A stretch of 64,000 nucleotides of DNA from NCBI RefSeq assembly GCF_007829885.1, contig NZ_VIWW01000001.1:3844001-3908000 (forward strand), read 5' to 3'. Source of the DNA: Streptomyces brevispora (GTDB taxonomy: Bacteria > Actinomycetota > Actinomycetes > Streptomycetales > Streptomycetaceae). Position numbers and translations under genes: made by a program. Positions 35,038-43,021 of this stretch are shown here, in pieces. Position 1 is the stretch's first letter. Every line of letters starts with the position of its first letter. The notes beneath the pieces are model-generated. The model did not search any database. It saw only the letters and a list, made by a program, of their open reading frames with translations, and was not told where the DNA came from.

Positions 35038-36540
35038 ATGACTGCAAACGTCGACGGAGTGCCCGAGAAATTCGCGACGCTCGGGCTGACATACGACGAC
35101 GTGCTGCTGCTGCCGGGCGCATCTGATGTGCTGCCCAACGCGGTCGACACCTCGTCGCTCATCTCGCGGAACGTACGCGTGAACATCCCGCTGCTCTCCG
35201 CCGCGATGGACAAGGTGACCGAGGCCCGCATGGCCATCGCCATGGCCCGTCAGGGCGGCGTCGGCGTACTGCACCGCAACCTCTCGGTCGAGGACCAGGT
35301 CAACCAGGTGGACCTGGTGAAGCGGTCCGAGTCCGGCATGGTCACCGACCCGATCACCGTCAGCCCGGACGCCACGCTCGGCGAGGCCGACGCGCTGTGC
35401 GCCAAGTTCCGCATCAGCGGCGTCCCGGTCACCGACCCGGCGGGCAAGCTGCTCGGCATCGTCACCAACCGCGACATGGCCTTCGAGTCGGACCGCTCGC
35501 GCCAGGTGCGTGAGGTCATGACGCCGATGCCGCTGGTCACCGGCAGGGTGGGCATCTCCGGCGTGGACGCCATGGAGCTGCTGCGCCGTCACAAGATCGA
35601 GAAGCTTCCGCTGGTCGACGAGACGGGCATCCTCAAGGGCCTCATCACGGTCAAGGACTTCAAGAAGGCCGAGCAGTACCCGAACGCGGCCAAGGACGGC
35701 GAGGGCCGGCTGCTCGTCGGCGCGGCCGTCGGCGCCAGCCCGGAGGCGCTGGACCGCGCCCAGGCGCTGGCCGGGGCAGGTGTCGACTTCCTGATCGTCG
35801 ACACCTCGCACGGCCACAACAGCAACGCCCTCAACTGGATGGCGAAGATCAAGTCGGCCGTCGGCGTGGATGTCATCGGCGGCAACGTCGCGACCCGCGA
35901 CGGCGCCCAGGCCCTGATCGACGCCGGTGTGGACGGCGTCAAGGTGGGCGTCGGACCCGGTTCGATCTGCACCACCCGGGTGGTCGCCGGCATCGGCGTC
36001 CCGCAGGTGACCGCGATCTACGAGGCCGCGCTGGCGGCCCGTGCCGCGGGTGTCCCGGTCATCGGTGACGGCGGCCTGCAGTACTCCGGCGACATCGGCA
36101 AGGCCCTGGTGGCCGGCGCCGACGCGGTGATGCTCGGCTCGCTGCTCGCGGGCTGCGAGGAGTCCCCGGGCGAGCTGCAGTTCATCAACGGCAAGCAGTT
36201 CAAGTCGTACCGCGGCATGGGTTCGCTCGGCGCGATGCAGTCTCGCGGCCAGGGCCGCTCCTACTCGAAGGACCGGTACTTCCAGGCCGAGGTGTCCTCC
36301 GACGACAAGCTTGTCCCCGAAGGCATCGAGGGCCAGGTGCCCTACCGGGGCCCGCTGGCTAATGTGCTGCACCAGCTCGTCGGCGGTCTCCGCCAGACGA
36401 TGGGGTACGTGGGCGCGGCCTCCGTCGACGAGATGGAGAGCAAGGGCCGCTTCGTGCGGATCACCTCGGCGGGTCTCAAGGAGAGCCACCCGCACGACAT
36501 CCAGATGACGGTCGAGGCACCGAACTACAGCAGGAAGTAA
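35038..36540 (+). CDS. guaB: IMP dehydrogenase
   Basis: GuaB oxidises IMP to XMP, the committed step to GMP. The 500-residue protein has TYDDVLLLPGASDVLP, a CBS domain pair (about 95-210), the VGPGSICTTRVVAGIG loop with catalytic Cys at about residue 311, GDGGLQYSGDIGKAL and the flap RGMGSLGAM. AAGG lies before the ATG. It is ended by a strong hairpin and followed by the related guaB3. Confidence 0.97.
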   Translation: MTANVDGVPEKFATLGLTYDDVLLLPGASDVLPNAVDTSSLISRNVRVNIPLLSAAMDKVTEARMAIAMARQGGVGVLHRNLSVEDQVNQVDLVKRSESGMVTDPITVSPDATLGEADALCAKFRISGVPVTDPAGKLLGIVTNRDMAFESDRSRQVREVMTPMPLVTGRVGISGVDAMELLRRHKIEKLPLVDETGILKGLITVKDFKKAEQYPNAAKDGEGRLLVGAAVGASPEALDRAQALAGAGVDFLIVDTSHGHNSNALNWMAKIKSAVGVDVIGGNVATRDGAQALIDAGVDGVKVGVGPGSICTTRVVAGIGVPQVTAIYEAALAARAAGVPVIGDGGLQYSGDIGKALVAGADAVMLGSLLAGCEESPGELQFINGKQFKSYRGMGSLGAMQSRGQGRSYSKDRYFQAEVSSDDKLVPEGIEGQVPYRGPLANVLHQLVGGLRQTMGYVGAASVDEMESKGRFVRITSAGLKESHPHDIQMTVEAPNYSRK

Positions 36541-36548
36541 CACGACAA

Positions 36549-36596
36549 CGCAGGTGAGGGGCGGACCGGGGTTCCCCGGGCCGCCCCTCACCTGCG
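36549..36596 (+). terminator. Terminator after guaB
   Basis: A 16-bp stem (CGCAGGTGAGGGGCGG and its complement at 36581-36596) with an internally paired CCGGGG/CCCCGG loop follows the guaB stop by 8 bases. There is no T tract. Confidence 0.85.
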
Positions 36597-36645
36597 TGTC
36601 GGGGATACTGGACAGCGCAGACGTAGAGGGAAAGGCCACACCATC

Positions 36646-37770
36646 GTGACTGAGATCGAGATCGGGCGCGGCAAGCGCGGCCGCCGGGCATACGCATTCG
36701 ACGACATCGCCGTCGTCCCGAGCCGCCGGACCCGCGACCCGAAGGAGGTCTCGATCGCCTGGCAGATCGACGCCTACCGCTTCGAGCTGCCGTTCCTGGC
36801 CGCTCCCATGGACTCCGTCGTCTCCCCGCAGCACGCCATCCGCATCGGCGAGCTCGGCGGCCTCGGTGTCCTCAACCTGGAAGGGCTGTGGACCCGGCAC
36901 GCCGACCCGCAGCCGCTGCTCGACGAGATCGCCGAGATGCCCGTCGAGTCGGCGACCCGCCGTCTCCAGGAGATCTACTCCGCCCCCATCCAGGAGGAGC
37001 TGATCGGGCAGCGCATCAAGGAGGTGCGCGACTCCGGTGTCGTCACCGCCGCCGCGCTCTCCCCGCAGCGCACCGCCCAGTTCTCCAAGGCCGTCGTCGA
37101 CGCGGGTGTGGACATCTTCGTCATCCGCGGTACGACGGTCTCCGCCGAGCACGTCTCGGGCGCGGCCGAGCCGCTCAACCTGAAGCAGTTCATCTACGAG
37201 CTGGACGTCCCGGTCATCGTCGGCGGCTGCGCCACGTACACCGCCGCCCTGCACCTGATGCGTACCGGCGCGGCCGGTGTCCTCGTCGGCTTCGGCGGCG
37301 GCGCCGCGCACACCACGCGCAACGTCTTCGGCATCCAGGTCCCGATGGCGACCGCGGTCGCCGATGTGGCCGGTGCCCGCCGCGACTACATGGACGAGTC
37401 CGGCGGCCGGTACGTGCACGTGATCGCGGACGGCGCCGTCGGCTGGTCCGGCGACCTGCCGAAGGCCATCGCCTGCGGTGCGGACGCCGTGATGATGGGC
37501 TCCCCGCTCGCCCGCGCGACGGACGCGCCGGGCCGCGGCCGCCACTGGGGCATGGAGGCCGTCCACGAGGACGTGCCGCGCGGCAAGCTGGTCGACCTCG
37601 GCTCGGTCGGGACGACGGAGGAGGTCCTCACCGGCCCCTCGCACACCCCCGACGGCTCGATGAACATCTTCGGCGCGCTGCGCCGGGCGATGGCGACCAC
37701 GGGCTACAGCGACCTGAAGGAGTTCCAGCGCGTCGAGGTGACGGTGGCGGACTCGCAGCACCGGCGCTGA
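36646..37770 (+). CDS. guaB3: GuaB3-family IMP dehydrogenase-related protein
   Basis: The 374-residue protein is a CBS-less member of the IMPDH/GMPR superfamily: RRAYAFDDIAVVPSRRTRDP, FLAAPMDSVVSPQHA, VGGCATYTAALHLMRTGAAG, VIADGAVGWSGDLPKAIACG. GuaB3 proteins lack proven IMPDH activity in actinobacteria; a cyanobacterial GuaB3 has been reported as a GMP reductase, so purine salvage is the best guess. The GTG has GAGGGA upstream. It sits directly after guaB but behind a terminator, so it likely has its own promoter. Confidence 0.93.
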   Translation: MTEIEIGRGKRGRRAYAFDDIAVVPSRRTRDPKEVSIAWQIDAYRFELPFLAAPMDSVVSPQHAIRIGELGGLGVLNLEGLWTRHADPQPLLDEIAEMPVESATRRLQEIYSAPIQEELIGQRIKEVRDSGVVTAAALSPQRTAQFSKAVVDAGVDIFVIRGTTVSAEHVSGAAEPLNLKQFIYELDVPVIVGGCATYTAALHLMRTGAAGVLVGFGGGAAHTTRNVFGIQVPMATAVADVAGARRDYMDESGGRYVHVIADGAVGWSGDLPKAIACGADAVMMGSPLARATDAPGRGRHWGMEAVHEDVPRGKLVDLGSVGTTEEVLTGPSHTPDGSMNIFGALRRAMATTGYSDLKEFQRVEVTVADSQHRR

Positions 37771-37785
37771 GTGCTCGGAGCACGT

Positions 37786-37831
37786 CATACGGGAGGGCCG
37801 GACCGCGACCGCGGTCCGGCCCTCCCGTATG
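37786..37831 (+). terminator. Very long hairpin terminator after guaB3
   Basis: A perfect 22-bp inverted repeat with a 2-base loop (arms 37786-37807 and 37810-37831, beginning CATACGGGAGGG) follows the guaB3 stop by 15 bases. It can serve both guaB3 and the convergent membrane-protein gene. Confidence 0.88.
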
Positions 37832-37849
37832 CGGGGGGACGCGTGGTGG

Positions 37850-38452
37850 TTACGAAGCCTTCCTCACGCCGCCGATGGCCCCGACGGCACCGATCGCGAG
37901 ATAGAGATACGTCTTGAAGGTAGCCGCGTCGTTCCACGCCTTCGAGATGACGTCGAAGCGGTCGAAGAAGACGCTCGTCGCCGGCTCGTGCGTCAGGTCA
38001 CCCCGGATGATCGAGATCCCCACGAGCTGGCCGAGGTAGACCGCGCCCATCGACAGCAGCGCGCTGACGACGGTCAGTACCGGGTTCTGTCCGCCGACCT
38101 TGCTTGCCGCGAAGCCGACGAGGAAGCCGACGCCGACGGCGATATAGCCGACCTCGCGCTCGATCGCACCGGCGATGAGGCCGTACAGGAACGCCCCCAC
38201 GAGTGCGGCGCCCAGAGCGGTCAGAAGCCCGAGCCCGATGTTGTTCCGCGCCGGCGCCATCGGCGTGAACGGCGCACCGCCGCCGAACGCGGCGCCGGGC
38301 TGACCGGGCTGGCCCGGCTGGCCGAACTGTCCCGGCTGCTGGCCGGCGAACGGGTTGCCGGTCGGGGCGGCGGGCTGCTGGGCGGCGTACGGGTTGCCGG
38401 CCTGGGGCTGGGCGCCGTACGGCTGGTTCGGCGGTGGTGCGGGCTGGCTCAT
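37850..38452 (-). CDS. Pro/Gln-rich membrane protein
   Basis: The 200-residue protein has a disordered N-terminus (about 1-65, repeated QPGQ, NPYA and GNPFAGQQ units). Four hydrophobic segments follow (about 72-92, 100-118, 124-145, 180-196). It resembles the family of actinobacterial tetraspan proteins with PxxP tails, but no function is known. The gene is monocistronic, with a GGGGGA-type ribosome-binding site. Confidence 0.75.
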   Translation of the reverse strand: MSQPAPPPNQPYGAQPQAGNPYAAQQPAAPTGNPFAGQQPGQFGQPGQPGQPGAAFGGGAPFTPMAPARNNIGLGLLTALGAALVGAFLYGLIAGAIEREVGYIAVGVGFLVGFAASKVGGQNPVLTVVSALLSMGAVYLGQLVGISIIRGDLTHEPATSVFFDRFDVISKAWNDAATFKTYLYLAIGAVGAIGGVRKAS

Positions 38453-38557
38453 TCGGGCTCCCCCTGGGACGGATGCGCACGGTTGTGCGAGAAGTGACGC
38501 CGCAGGCTAGCAGTCACGTCGGACATCGGCCCCTGGGAATCCTTGGGGGGACTGAGG

Positions 38558-39820
38558 TCAGAGCCGGTGCGCGGCTCCTGCGGGGGTCGCTCCGCGGGTG
38601 TCGAGGAGGAGCTGCGCCTTCACGGCGAGTCCCTGGAGGTCGTACGTGCGGTGGTGCTGCAGCAGCACCGTGAGGTCGGCGCTGGAGGCCGCTTCGTACA
38701 GTGAGTCGGCCCGGGGGACCGGGAGTTCACGTACGCGCCAGTCCAGGACATGCGGATCGTGGTAGCCGATCTGGGCCCCCATGTCCATCAGCCGGGTGGC
38801 GATCTCGCGGGCGGGGGAGGCCTCCTGATCGGCGAGGTCCGGCTTGTAGGTGACGCCGAGCAGCAGCACCCGGGCGCCGCGCACGGACTTCCCGTGCTCG
38901 TTGAGGAGGGTGGCGCAGCGCTGGATCACGTACTGCGGCATCCGGTCGTTGATCTCCTGGGCGAGCGAGACCATCCGCAGCGGGTGGCCGGGGGTGCGGC
39001 TGCTGTACGGGAGGTAGCCCGGGTCGACCGGGACTCCGTGGCCGCCGACGCCGGGGCCGGGGCGGAAGGGCTGGAAGCCGAAGGGCTTGGTCTCGGCGCA
39101 CCTGATGACGTCCCACAGGTCGACGCCCAGGTCGTGGCAGAGCACGGCCATTTCGTTGACCAGGGCGATGTTGACGTGCCGGAAGTTGGTCTCCAGGACC
39201 TTCGTCATCTCGGCCTCGCGCGGGCCGCGGGCACGTACGACCTTGTCGGTGAGCCGGCTGTAGAAGGCCGCGGCCGATTCGGTGCAGGCGGGGGTGAGGC
39301 CGCCGATGACCTTGGGGGTGTTGGCGTGGACGTGGGTGCGGTTGCCGGGGTCGAGCCGCGTCGGCGAGTAGGCGAGGTGGAAGTCGCGTCCGCCGCGCAG
39401 CCCCGAGCCCGTTTCGAGGAGGGGGAGCAGGAAGTTCTCGGTGGTGCCTGGGGGCACGGCCGATTCCAGCAGCACGGTGGTGTGGGGTCGCAGCCGGGCG
39501 GCGAGGGCGCGGGCCGCGTCACCGACGGCGCTGAGGTCCAGGGTGCGGTCGGGACCGAGCGGTGTGGGCGCGCAGATCACGGCGGTACGGACCCGGCCCA
39601 GCTCGGCCTCGTTGGTGGTGGGGCGGAACCCCCCGGAGAGCATGCGGCGGACGTCGGAGGCGGTGAGCGGTCCCTCGACGGGGGTGCGGCCCGCGGAGAG
39701 CTCCGCGAAGGCCCGTGGGTCGGTGTCGTAGCCGACGGTCTGGATGCCGGCTGCGACGGCGGCTTGGGCGAGGGGCAGGCCGAGGTGACCGAGTCCGATG
39801 ACGGCGAGGTCTGCAGGCAC
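38558..39820 (-). CDS. Nucleotide-sugar dehydrogenase lacking the catalytic Cys
   Basis: This 420-residue member of the UDP-glucose/UDP-ManNAc dehydrogenase family has the NAD site VIGLGHLGLPLAQA. It also has the central KVLETNFRHVNIALVNEMA helix with the catalytic Lys, and the C-terminal LLGVTYKPDLADQEASPA. The usual active-site motif GGHC(I/V)PVDP reads GGHGVPVDP near residue 262, so the nucleophilic Cys needed for the two-step oxidation is Gly. It may be inactive, stop at the aldehyde, or do other chemistry. No glycosyltransferase genes are nearby. Confidence 0.85.
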   Translation of the reverse strand: MPADLAVIGLGHLGLPLAQAAVAAGIQTVGYDTDPRAFAELSAGRTPVEGPLTASDVRRMLSGGFRPTTNEAELGRVRTAVICAPTPLGPDRTLDLSAVGDAARALAARLRPHTTVLLESAVPPGTTENFLLPLLETGSGLRGGRDFHLAYSPTRLDPGNRTHVHANTPKVIGGLTPACTESAAAFYSRLTDKVVRARGPREAEMTKVLETNFRHVNIALVNEMAVLCHDLGVDLWDVIRCAETKPFGFQPFRPGPGVGGHGVPVDPGYLPYSSRTPGHPLRMVSLAQEINDRMPQYVIQRCATLLNEHGKSVRGARVLLLGVTYKPDLADQEASPAREIATRLMDMGAQIGYHDPHVLDWRVRELPVPRADSLYEAASSADLTVLLQHHRTYDLQGLAVKAQLLLDTRGATPAGAAHRL

Positions 39821-40069
39821 GTGGATGGCCGTCCTTCCCTAAGACCATGAGGACAGAAAGCGCAACTGCTGAGGACAGCGCAATGTCAGACTAGGCGTAA
39901 ATATGACCTATATGTCGCATTGTGCTGTCCTGGTTGTCCGGGTGTTGTCCACAGCCGGTGGCTGAAGTCGCGGAGCGCGGACAGAATCGAGGGATGGGCA
40001 CGGGTGCTCGACCCCGCGGTCGGGCCGCATGCCCGTGACAGGACCACCCCGATCTACCGGGAGGCAGCA

Positions 40070-41776
40070 GTGAGGACAGCGACACTGGGACCCGCGGAGC
40101 GCGTGGAGGCGCTCGAGGCGATGGCCGAGCGCGAACTGGACGTGCTGGTCGTGGGGGCGGGCGTGGTCGGCGCCGGGACGGCACTCGACGCGGCTACGAG
40201 AGGGCTCGCGACCGGCCTGGTCGAGGCGCGCGACTGGGCGTCCGGCACGTCGAGCAGGTCGAGCAAGCTGATCCACGGCGGGCTGCGCTATCTGGAGATG
40301 CTCGACTTCACGCTCGTCCGGGAGGCACTGAAGGAGCGCGGGCTGCTGCTGGAGCGGCTGGCCCCGCATCTGGTGAAGCCGGTGCCGTTCCTCTACCCGT
40401 TGCAGCACAAGGGCTGGGAGCGGCTGTACGCCGGTTCGGGTGTCGCGCTGTACGACGCGATGTCGGTCTCGTCCGGGCACGGTCGCGGACTGCCTGTGCA
40501 CCGGCACCTCTCCCGCCGCCAGGCCCTGCGGGTCGCACCCGCGCTGAAGCGGGACGCCCTGGTGGGCGCCCTGCAGTACTACGACGCCCAGATGGACGAC
40601 GCCCGCTATGTGGCGACGCTGGTGCGGACCGCCGCCGGGTACGGGGCGCACGTGGCGAACCGGGCCCGGGTGATCGGCTTCCTCCGGGAGGGCGAGCGGG
40701 TCGTCGGCGTGCGGGTGGAGGACGTCGAGGCGGGTGGTGAGTACGAGGTCAGGGCCAAGCAGGTGGTCAACGCCACCGGCGTCTGGACGGATGACACCCA
40801 GGCGCTGATAGGTGAGCGCGGCCAGTTCCACGTCCGGGCGTCCAAGGGCATCCACCTGGTCGTCCCGAAGGACCGCATCCATTCCTCCACCGGCCTGATC
40901 CTGCGCACCGAGAAGTCCGTGCTCTTCGTCATCCCGTGGGGGCGGCACTGGATCGTCGGCACGACGGACACCGACTGGGACCTGGACAAGGCGCATCCGG
41001 CGGCGTCCAGCGCGGACATCGACTATCTGCTCGAACACGTCAATTCGGTCCTGGCCACGCCGCTGACCAGGGACGACGTCGAGGGGGTCTATGCGGGGCT
41101 GCGACCCCTGCTGGCCGGCGAGTCGGACGCGACCAGCAAGCTCTCGCGCGAGCACACGGTGGCGCATCCGCTGCCGGGCCTCGTCGTCGTCGTGGGCGGG
41201 AAGTACACCACCTACCGGGTGATGGCCAAGGACGCCGTCGACGAGGCGGTGCACGGCCTCGACCAGCGGGTGGCCGAATGCGTCACCGAGGACATCCCGC
41301 TGCTGGGCGCCGAGGGCTACCGCGCCCTGTGGAACGCGCGGGCCAGGATCGCCGCCCGGAGCGGGCTGCACGTCGCCCGGGTGGAGCATCTGCTGAACCG
41401 GTACGGCGCCACGACCGAGGAGCTCCTGGAGCTGATCGTCGCCGATCCGGTGATGGGTGAACCACTGCCGTCCGCCGACGACTACCTGAAGGCCGAGATC
41501 GTCTACGCGGCCTCGCACGAAGGGGCCCGCCACCTCGACGACGTACTGACCCGGCGGACCCGGATCTCCATCGAGACCTTCGACCGGGGCACCCGTTCCG
41601 CCCGGCTCTGCGCGGAACTGATGGCTCCGGTGCTCGGCTGGGACGAGAGCCAGATCGAACGGGAGGTCGCGCACTACGAGAAGCGGGTGGAGGCGGAGCG
41701 GGAGTCGCAGCGCCAGCCCGACGACCTGACGGCGGACGCGGCACGGCTCGGGGCGCCGGACATCGTGCCCATCTAG
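40070..41776 (+). CDS. glpD: Aerobic glycerol-3-phosphate dehydrogenase
   Basis: GlpD is a FAD-dependent membrane-associated enzyme that oxidises glycerol-3-phosphate to DHAP and feeds electrons to quinone. The 568-residue protein has the FAD motif DVLVVGAGVVGAGTALDAAT, the GlpD signature SSRSSKLIHGGLRYLE, and GTTDTDWDLDKAHP. The C-terminal GlpD domain carries YKLRGSE-like acidic helices. The GTG has GGGAGGC upstream. There is no glpK or glpF beside it. The preceding 250 bases, divergent from the nucleotide-sugar dehydrogenase, contain an AT-rich patch (39888-39915) but no recognised operator. Confidence 0.95.
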   Translation: MRTATLGPAERVEALEAMAERELDVLVVGAGVVGAGTALDAATRGLATGLVEARDWASGTSSRSSKLIHGGLRYLEMLDFTLVREALKERGLLLERLAPHLVKPVPFLYPLQHKGWERLYAGSGVALYDAMSVSSGHGRGLPVHRHLSRRQALRVAPALKRDALVGALQYYDAQMDDARYVATLVRTAAGYGAHVANRARVIGFLREGERVVGVRVEDVEAGGEYEVRAKQVVNATGVWTDDTQALIGERGQFHVRASKGIHLVVPKDRIHSSTGLILRTEKSVLFVIPWGRHWIVGTTDTDWDLDKAHPAASSADIDYLLEHVNSVLATPLTRDDVEGVYAGLRPLLAGESDATSKLSREHTVAHPLPGLVVVVGGKYTTYRVMAKDAVDEAVHGLDQRVAECVTEDIPLLGAEGYRALWNARARIAARSGLHVARVEHLLNRYGATTEELLELIVADPVMGEPLPSADDYLKAEIVYAASHEGARHLDDVLTRRTRISIETFDRGTRSARLCAELMAPVLGWDESQIEREVAHYEKRVEAERESQRQPDDLTADAARLGAPDIVPI

Positions 41777-41791
41777 GGCCGCGGGAGCGGC

Positions 41792-41824
41792 GCCGTGCCG
41801 GTGCGTCACGCGTACCGGCACGGC
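41792..41824. terminator. Bidirectional hairpin between glpD and hydrolase
   Basis: An 11-bp stem (GCCGTGCCGGT and complement) with an 11-base loop lies in the 60-base gap between the convergent glpD and serine-hydrolase genes. Confidence 0.75.
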
Positions 41825-41836
41825 AGGGGAACCGGC

Positions 41837-42901
41837 TCAGTCCGGGCAGAACTCCGCTTCCAGGAGCACGGGTTCGAGCGACCCGGCATGGGGCAGGATG
41901 TCCGTGTCGATGCGGTACGTCAGGATGTGCCCGCCGTCACGGGTGGCGGCGGTACGGACGTAACTGCCCGCTATGCGGCCGTTGTGTCCCCAGACGGTCA
42001 CCCCGCAGGAGAGCCGCTCCGGGTAGATCCCCAGGCCGTAGTGCCCTTGTGCCGCAGTGGTGTTCAGCAGCGCGGACAGCTGGGCGGGCGGGAGCAGCCG
42101 GCCGCCCAGCAGGGCCGCGTGGAAGCGGTTCAGATCGGCGAGGGTGGAGATCAGTTCACCCGCGGCGCCCGCGATGCGCGGGTCGAGGTCGGTGGCGTCG
42201 GTCAGGCGACCCGCGGCATCGCGTGAGTAGCCGCGGCCGTGCGGTGCGGGCAGGGTGGTGCGGGCTCCGGGCAGGGAGGTGCCGGTCAGGTGGAGAGGTC
42301 TGATGATGCGTCGCCTGATCTCGGTCGCGTAGTCGTGACCGGTGACACGTTGAACGACCAGGCCCAGGACGGCGTAATCCGTGTTGGAATAGGCGAATGT
42401 GCCGGGCCGGGTCGTCGGGCGGTGGCTCGTCGCCGCACGGACCGCGGCGGTGGCGGAGAGCGGATGCGCGGACGGGTCGTCGGTGTAGTCGTAGAGCCCG
42501 CTGGTGTGGCTGAGCAGGGCGCGCAGCGTGATGCGGCGGCCGTCGTTTCCGTGACCGCGGATCAGCCCGGGCAGGAACCGGTCGGCCGTGTCCGACAGCC
42601 GCAGCCTTCTTTCATGGGCGAGTTGGAGGACGACGGTGGCGACGAAGGTCTTGGTGATGCTGCCCGCCCGGAACCGGTCCGCGTACCGGATGCCGGGCCC
42701 CGTCGACCGGTACACGCCATGGCGGGCGGAGGCCGTGGCACGTACCAGGAGTGCCGCGGTGGGGGCCCCGCCCCGGACGACGAACCGCGGAAGGTAGGAG
42801 GCTGCGGGCGTGAGGTGTGGTTCGCTGGGCAGGCTGGCTGTTCCGAGGCCGAGCAGGCTCGTCACCAACAGGGTGGCGAGCAACGCCCTTGCGGTCGGCA
42901 T
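41837..42901 (-). CDS. Secreted serine hydrolase (beta-lactamase/DD-peptidase family)
   Basis: This 354-residue protein has a Sec-type signal peptide (ALLATLLVTSLLGLGTA). The class C-type active-site motifs are SITK (RAGSITKTF, nucleophile Ser and Lys), YSN (FAYSNTDYAVLGLV) and HNG (VWGHNGRIAGSY). Relatives include R61-type D-Ala-D-Ala carboxypeptidases and esterases. It probably acts on peptidoglycan or a related substrate outside the cell. The gene is divergent from a kinase gene, sharing a 120-base intergenic region. Confidence 0.88.
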   Translation of the reverse strand: MPTARALLATLLVTSLLGLGTASLPSEPHLTPAASYLPRFVVRGGAPTAALLVRATASARHGVYRSTGPGIRYADRFRAGSITKTFVATVVLQLAHERRLRLSDTADRFLPGLIRGHGNDGRRITLRALLSHTSGLYDYTDDPSAHPLSATAAVRAATSHRPTTRPGTFAYSNTDYAVLGLVVQRVTGHDYATEIRRRIIRPLHLTGTSLPGARTTLPAPHGRGYSRDAAGRLTDATDLDPRIAGAAGELISTLADLNRFHAALLGGRLLPPAQLSALLNTTAAQGHYGLGIYPERLSCGVTVWGHNGRIAGSYVRTAATRDGGHILTYRIDTDILPHAGSLEPVLLEAEFCPD

Positions 42902-43021
42902 GGCGGGGAGTCCCTTTCCTCCGGCCACATCATGGCGGACCCGGGCCCCGGCACCAGGACCGGTCCCGGGGTGAGGGACAATGAACGCTCTGCCAGGGCG
43001 GGTTGATCGCAGAGGGGACGC

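Noticed and set aside
35014..37788. 924-codon minus-strand frame across guaB and guaB3
   Set aside because: Antisense shadow of two highly conserved genes with Val/Leu/Asp/Arg-rich pattern typical of GC shadows.
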